Part shown: positions 11,376-13,182 of the stretch, in pieces
Numbering within the stretch: the stretch's first letter is position 1
How the letters are laid out: the number at the start of each line of letters is the position of its first letter
Origin: Bacillota bacterium
GTDB lineage: Bacteria > Bacillota > Sulfobacillia > RBS10-35
DNA length: 13,182 nucleotides
Reading direction: 5' to 3'
Assembly: GCA_029960865.1 (NCBI GenBank)
Contig: JASBVX010000013.1
Coordinates: 1-13,182 of the forward strand
Program-made: the position numbers and the translations under genes
The notes under the pieces: model-generated
Told to the model about the DNA's origin: nothing
The model's input: the letters and a program-made list of their open reading frames with translations, nothing else
Database searches by the model: none

Positions 11376-12778
11376 ATCTTCGCCGCCTTTTCGACCGCTT
11401 CCTCGATGGTCCCCACCATGTAGAATGCGCTTTCCGGCAAGTCATCGTGGCGGCCTTCCAGAATTTCTTTGAAGCCCCGGACCGTCGCTTTGATGGGCAC
11501 GTAGCGGCCGGGGACACCGGTAAATTGTTCCGCCACGAAGTTGGGCTGGGTAAGAAACCGCTCGATCTTCCGCGCCCGGGCCACCGTCAGTTTGTCTTCG
11601 TCGGAAAGTTCATCCATGCCCAAGACGGCAATGATATCCTGCAGGTCCTTGTAGCGCTGCAAGACTTCCTGCACGCCCCGAGCCACCTGGTAATGCTCCT
11701 CGCCGACGATGCGGGGATCGAGGATGCGGGAGAAGGATCCGAGGGGATCCACCGCCGGGTACAGGCCCTGGGCGGCCCGGCCCCGATCCAGGGTGGTGGT
11801 GGCGTCCAGGTGGGCGAAAGTGGTGGCGGGAGCCGGATCGGTGAGGTCATCGGCCGGCACGAAGATGGCCTGGACCGACGTGATGGATCCCTTGCGGGTG
11901 GAGGTGATCCGCTCCTGCAAGGCTCCCACGTCGGTGGCCAGCACCGGCTGGTAACCTACGGCGCTGGGAAGGCGCCCCAGAAGGGCCGACACTTCCGAGC
12001 CCGCCTGGATGAAGCGGAAGATGTTGTCGACGAAAAGGAGCACATCCCGGCCTTCCTCATCGCGGAAGTATTCCGCCAGGGTGAGGCCGGTGAGGCCTAC
12101 CCTCATCCTGGCCCCTGGAGGCTCGTTCATCTGGCCGTAGACCATGGCCGTCTTGTCGAGAACGCCCGCTTCCTTCATCTCCAGGTAAAGGGCCGTCCCT
12201 TCGCGGGTCCGCTCCCCTACTCCGGCAAACACCGAAATCCCGCCGTGCTGCATGGCCACGTTGTGGATGAGCTCCTGGATGAGCACGGTCTTGCCCACCC
12301 CGGCCCCACAGAAAAGACCGATCTTACCGCCTTTGGGATAAGGGGTCAAAAGGTCGATGACCTTCAGACCTGTTTCCAGGACTTCCGTCTCTGTCGCCTG
12401 ATCCTGGAAGCTGGGTGCGGGCCGGTGAATGGGCAGGTGAAAGGGGCTTTCCACCGCCCCTTGGTTGTCGATGGGGTTTCCCAGGACGTCGAATACCCGC
12501 CCCAAGGTGGCCGGCCCCACAGGGACGGTGATGGGCGCCCCCGTATCCCGCACCGGCATCCCCCGCAGCAGCCCATCGGTGGAGGCCATGGCCACCGTGC
12601 GCACAGCCCTTCCGCCCAGGTGCTGGAACACCTCCACCACCAGGCGGACCTGGCTGGGATCCTCAGGTTCTTGAATCTCCAAAGCGTTCAGGATGGCCGG
12701 CAGCTCCCCTTCGGGGAACTCCACGTCCACCACCGGTCCAATGATCTGCGTAATGTGTCCTTTCCCTCGCTCCGCCAC
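11372..12778 (-). CDS. atpD: F1Fo ATP synthase beta subunit
   Basis: 468 residues from a GTG that lies 6 nt after the atpG stop. Beta is the catalytic subunit of F1. GERTREG contains the catalytic Glu189, LLFVDNIFRF the Walker B Asp251 and Arg255, GLYPAVDPL the adenine-binding Tyr340, and DELSDED (389-395) the DELSEED-type lever that contacts gamma. The P-loop is unusual: it reads CGAGVGKT (157-164), where nearly all beta subunits have GGAGVGKT, so the first Walker A glycine is Cys (codon TGT at 12310-12308 on the minus strand). All other key residues are normal and the reading frame is intact. The gene is followed by atpC with a 4-nt overlap, the usual order. Confidence 0.98.
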   Translation of the reverse strand: MAERGKGHITQIIGPVVDVEFPEGELPAILNALEIQEPEDPSQVRLVVEVFQHLGGRAVRTVAMASTDGLLRGMPVRDTGAPITVPVGPATLGRVFDVLGNPIDNQGAVESPFHLPIHRPAPSFQDQATETEVLETGLKVIDLLTPYPKGGKIGLFCGAGVGKTVLIQELIHNVAMQHGGISVFAGVGERTREGTALYLEMKEAGVLDKTAMVYGQMNEPPGARMRVGLTGLTLAEYFRDEEGRDVLLFVDNIFRFIQAGSEVSALLGRLPSAVGYQPVLATDVGALQERITSTRKGSITSVQAIFVPADDLTDPAPATTFAHLDATTTLDRGRAAQGLYPAVDPLGSFSRILDPRIVGEEHYQVARGVQEVLQRYKDLQDIIAVLGMDELSDEDKLTVARARKIERFLTQPNFVAEQFTGVPGRYVPIKATVRGFKEILEGRHDDLPESAFYMVGTIEEAVEKAAKM

Positions 12779-12784
12779 CTAACC

Positions 12785-13182
12785 TTACACTCCTTTCATT
12801 GCCTCGGCGCCGCCGACAATTTCCGATATTTCCTTGGTGATGGCCTCCTGGCGCAACCGGTTGGCCAGAAGGGTCAGGCGATCGATGAGCTCGCCGGCGT
12901 TCTTGCTGGCATTGTCCATGGCCGTCATCCGGGCGCCTTGCTCGCTGGCCTTGGCTTCCAGAAGGGAGCGATAAAGCGATGAGACCAGAAAATGGGGCAA
13001 AAGCGCTTCCAGGACGGTGGCGGGATCGGGCTCAAAGCTGATCTCCGGCCCGGGACCCCCCGCTTCCTTGGCAGCTCCTTCCGGCTGTTGCAAGGGGAGC
13101 ACGGGGACAGCTCGGTGGCGGTGAAGGGCGGCATTGACGAACTGGTTGAAAAGCAACCAGACTTCATCCACTTCTTCCCCCA
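12785..13182 (-). CDS. atpG: F1Fo ATP synthase gamma subunit (C-terminal part; 5' end outside window)
   Basis: The frame is open to the right edge and encodes the last 131 or so residues of gamma, the central shaft that turns inside the alpha3-beta3 ring. GEEVDEVWLLFNQFVN is the conserved central strand, and the C-terminal helix is unmistakable: ALLPHFLVSSLYRSLLEAKA, SEQGARMTAMDNASKNAGEL and AITKEISEIVGGAEAM. The stop TAA lies 6 nt before the atpD GTG, and GGAG plus AAGG for atpD sit in the gamma stop region. atpA and earlier genes should lie to the right of the window. Confidence 0.97.
   Translation of the reverse strand, partial: GEEVDEVWLLFNQFVNAALHRHRAVPVLPLQQPEGAAKEAGGPGPEISFEPDPATVLEALLPHFLVSSLYRSLLEAKASEQGARMTAMDNASKNAGELIDRLTLLANRLRQEAITKEISEIVGGAEAMKGV

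Noticed and set aside
11447..12982. 511-codon open frame on the plus strand opposite atpD and atpG
   Set aside because: A shadow of GC-rich codon use: the minus strand encodes unmistakable AtpD and AtpG, and the plus product is His/Gly/Pro-rich with no family features.

Overview
The window looks like a chromosomal core region of a GC-rich, motile, endospore-forming Firmicute, probably a thermophilic Clostridia/Moorella-type lineage. The evidence is the gene set (spoIID, a spoIIQ-like gene, spoIIID, Gram-positive style flagellar genes, comFC, comEB) and the gene order, which matches two Bacillus neighbourhoods. The lineage is an inference from content only. Every gene except comEB lies on the minus strand, so transcription runs right to left. 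There is no gene-free stretch over 300 bases, no mobile element, no CRISPR array, no tRNA or rRNA, and no convincing intrinsic terminator.

Right end, read in the direction of transcription: the end of the ATP synthase operon (atpG partial, atpD, atpC), then a small DUF59/MIP18 Fe-S assembly gene, then murA. The centre is a sporulation block: spoIID, a divergent dCMP deaminase gene (comEB) whose 3' end overlaps spoIID tail to tail, a spoIIQ-like M23-fold gene, and spoIIID. Next are the flagellar rod genes flhO and flhP behind a well-formed class I cyclic-di-GMP riboswitch. Then come metK, a tryptophan-rich membrane-anchored protein of unknown function, comFC, and the late flagellar genes yvyF, flgM, flgN and flgK (cut by the window edge). 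A near-consensus sigma-D promoter precedes yvyF.

The regulation is the most interesting part. spoIID has a near-perfect sigma-E promoter and the spoIIQ-like gene has a sigma-F-like promoter. In both, the predicted transcription start falls at the inner edge of the 5' arm of a perfect inverted repeat whose 3' arm carries the ribosome binding site. Read-through mRNA from upstream genes would bury the site, while mRNA from the sporulation promoter would leave it free. This suggests a built-in RNA insulator that keeps sporulation proteins from being made during growth. It is a hypothesis from sequence, not a demonstrated system.

Other points of note are an ATP synthase epsilon subunit without its C-terminal helical domain, a cysteine in place of the first P-loop glycine in the beta subunit, no mbl gene between spoIIID and flhO, and the joining of two neighbourhoods that are separate in Bacillus subtilis.
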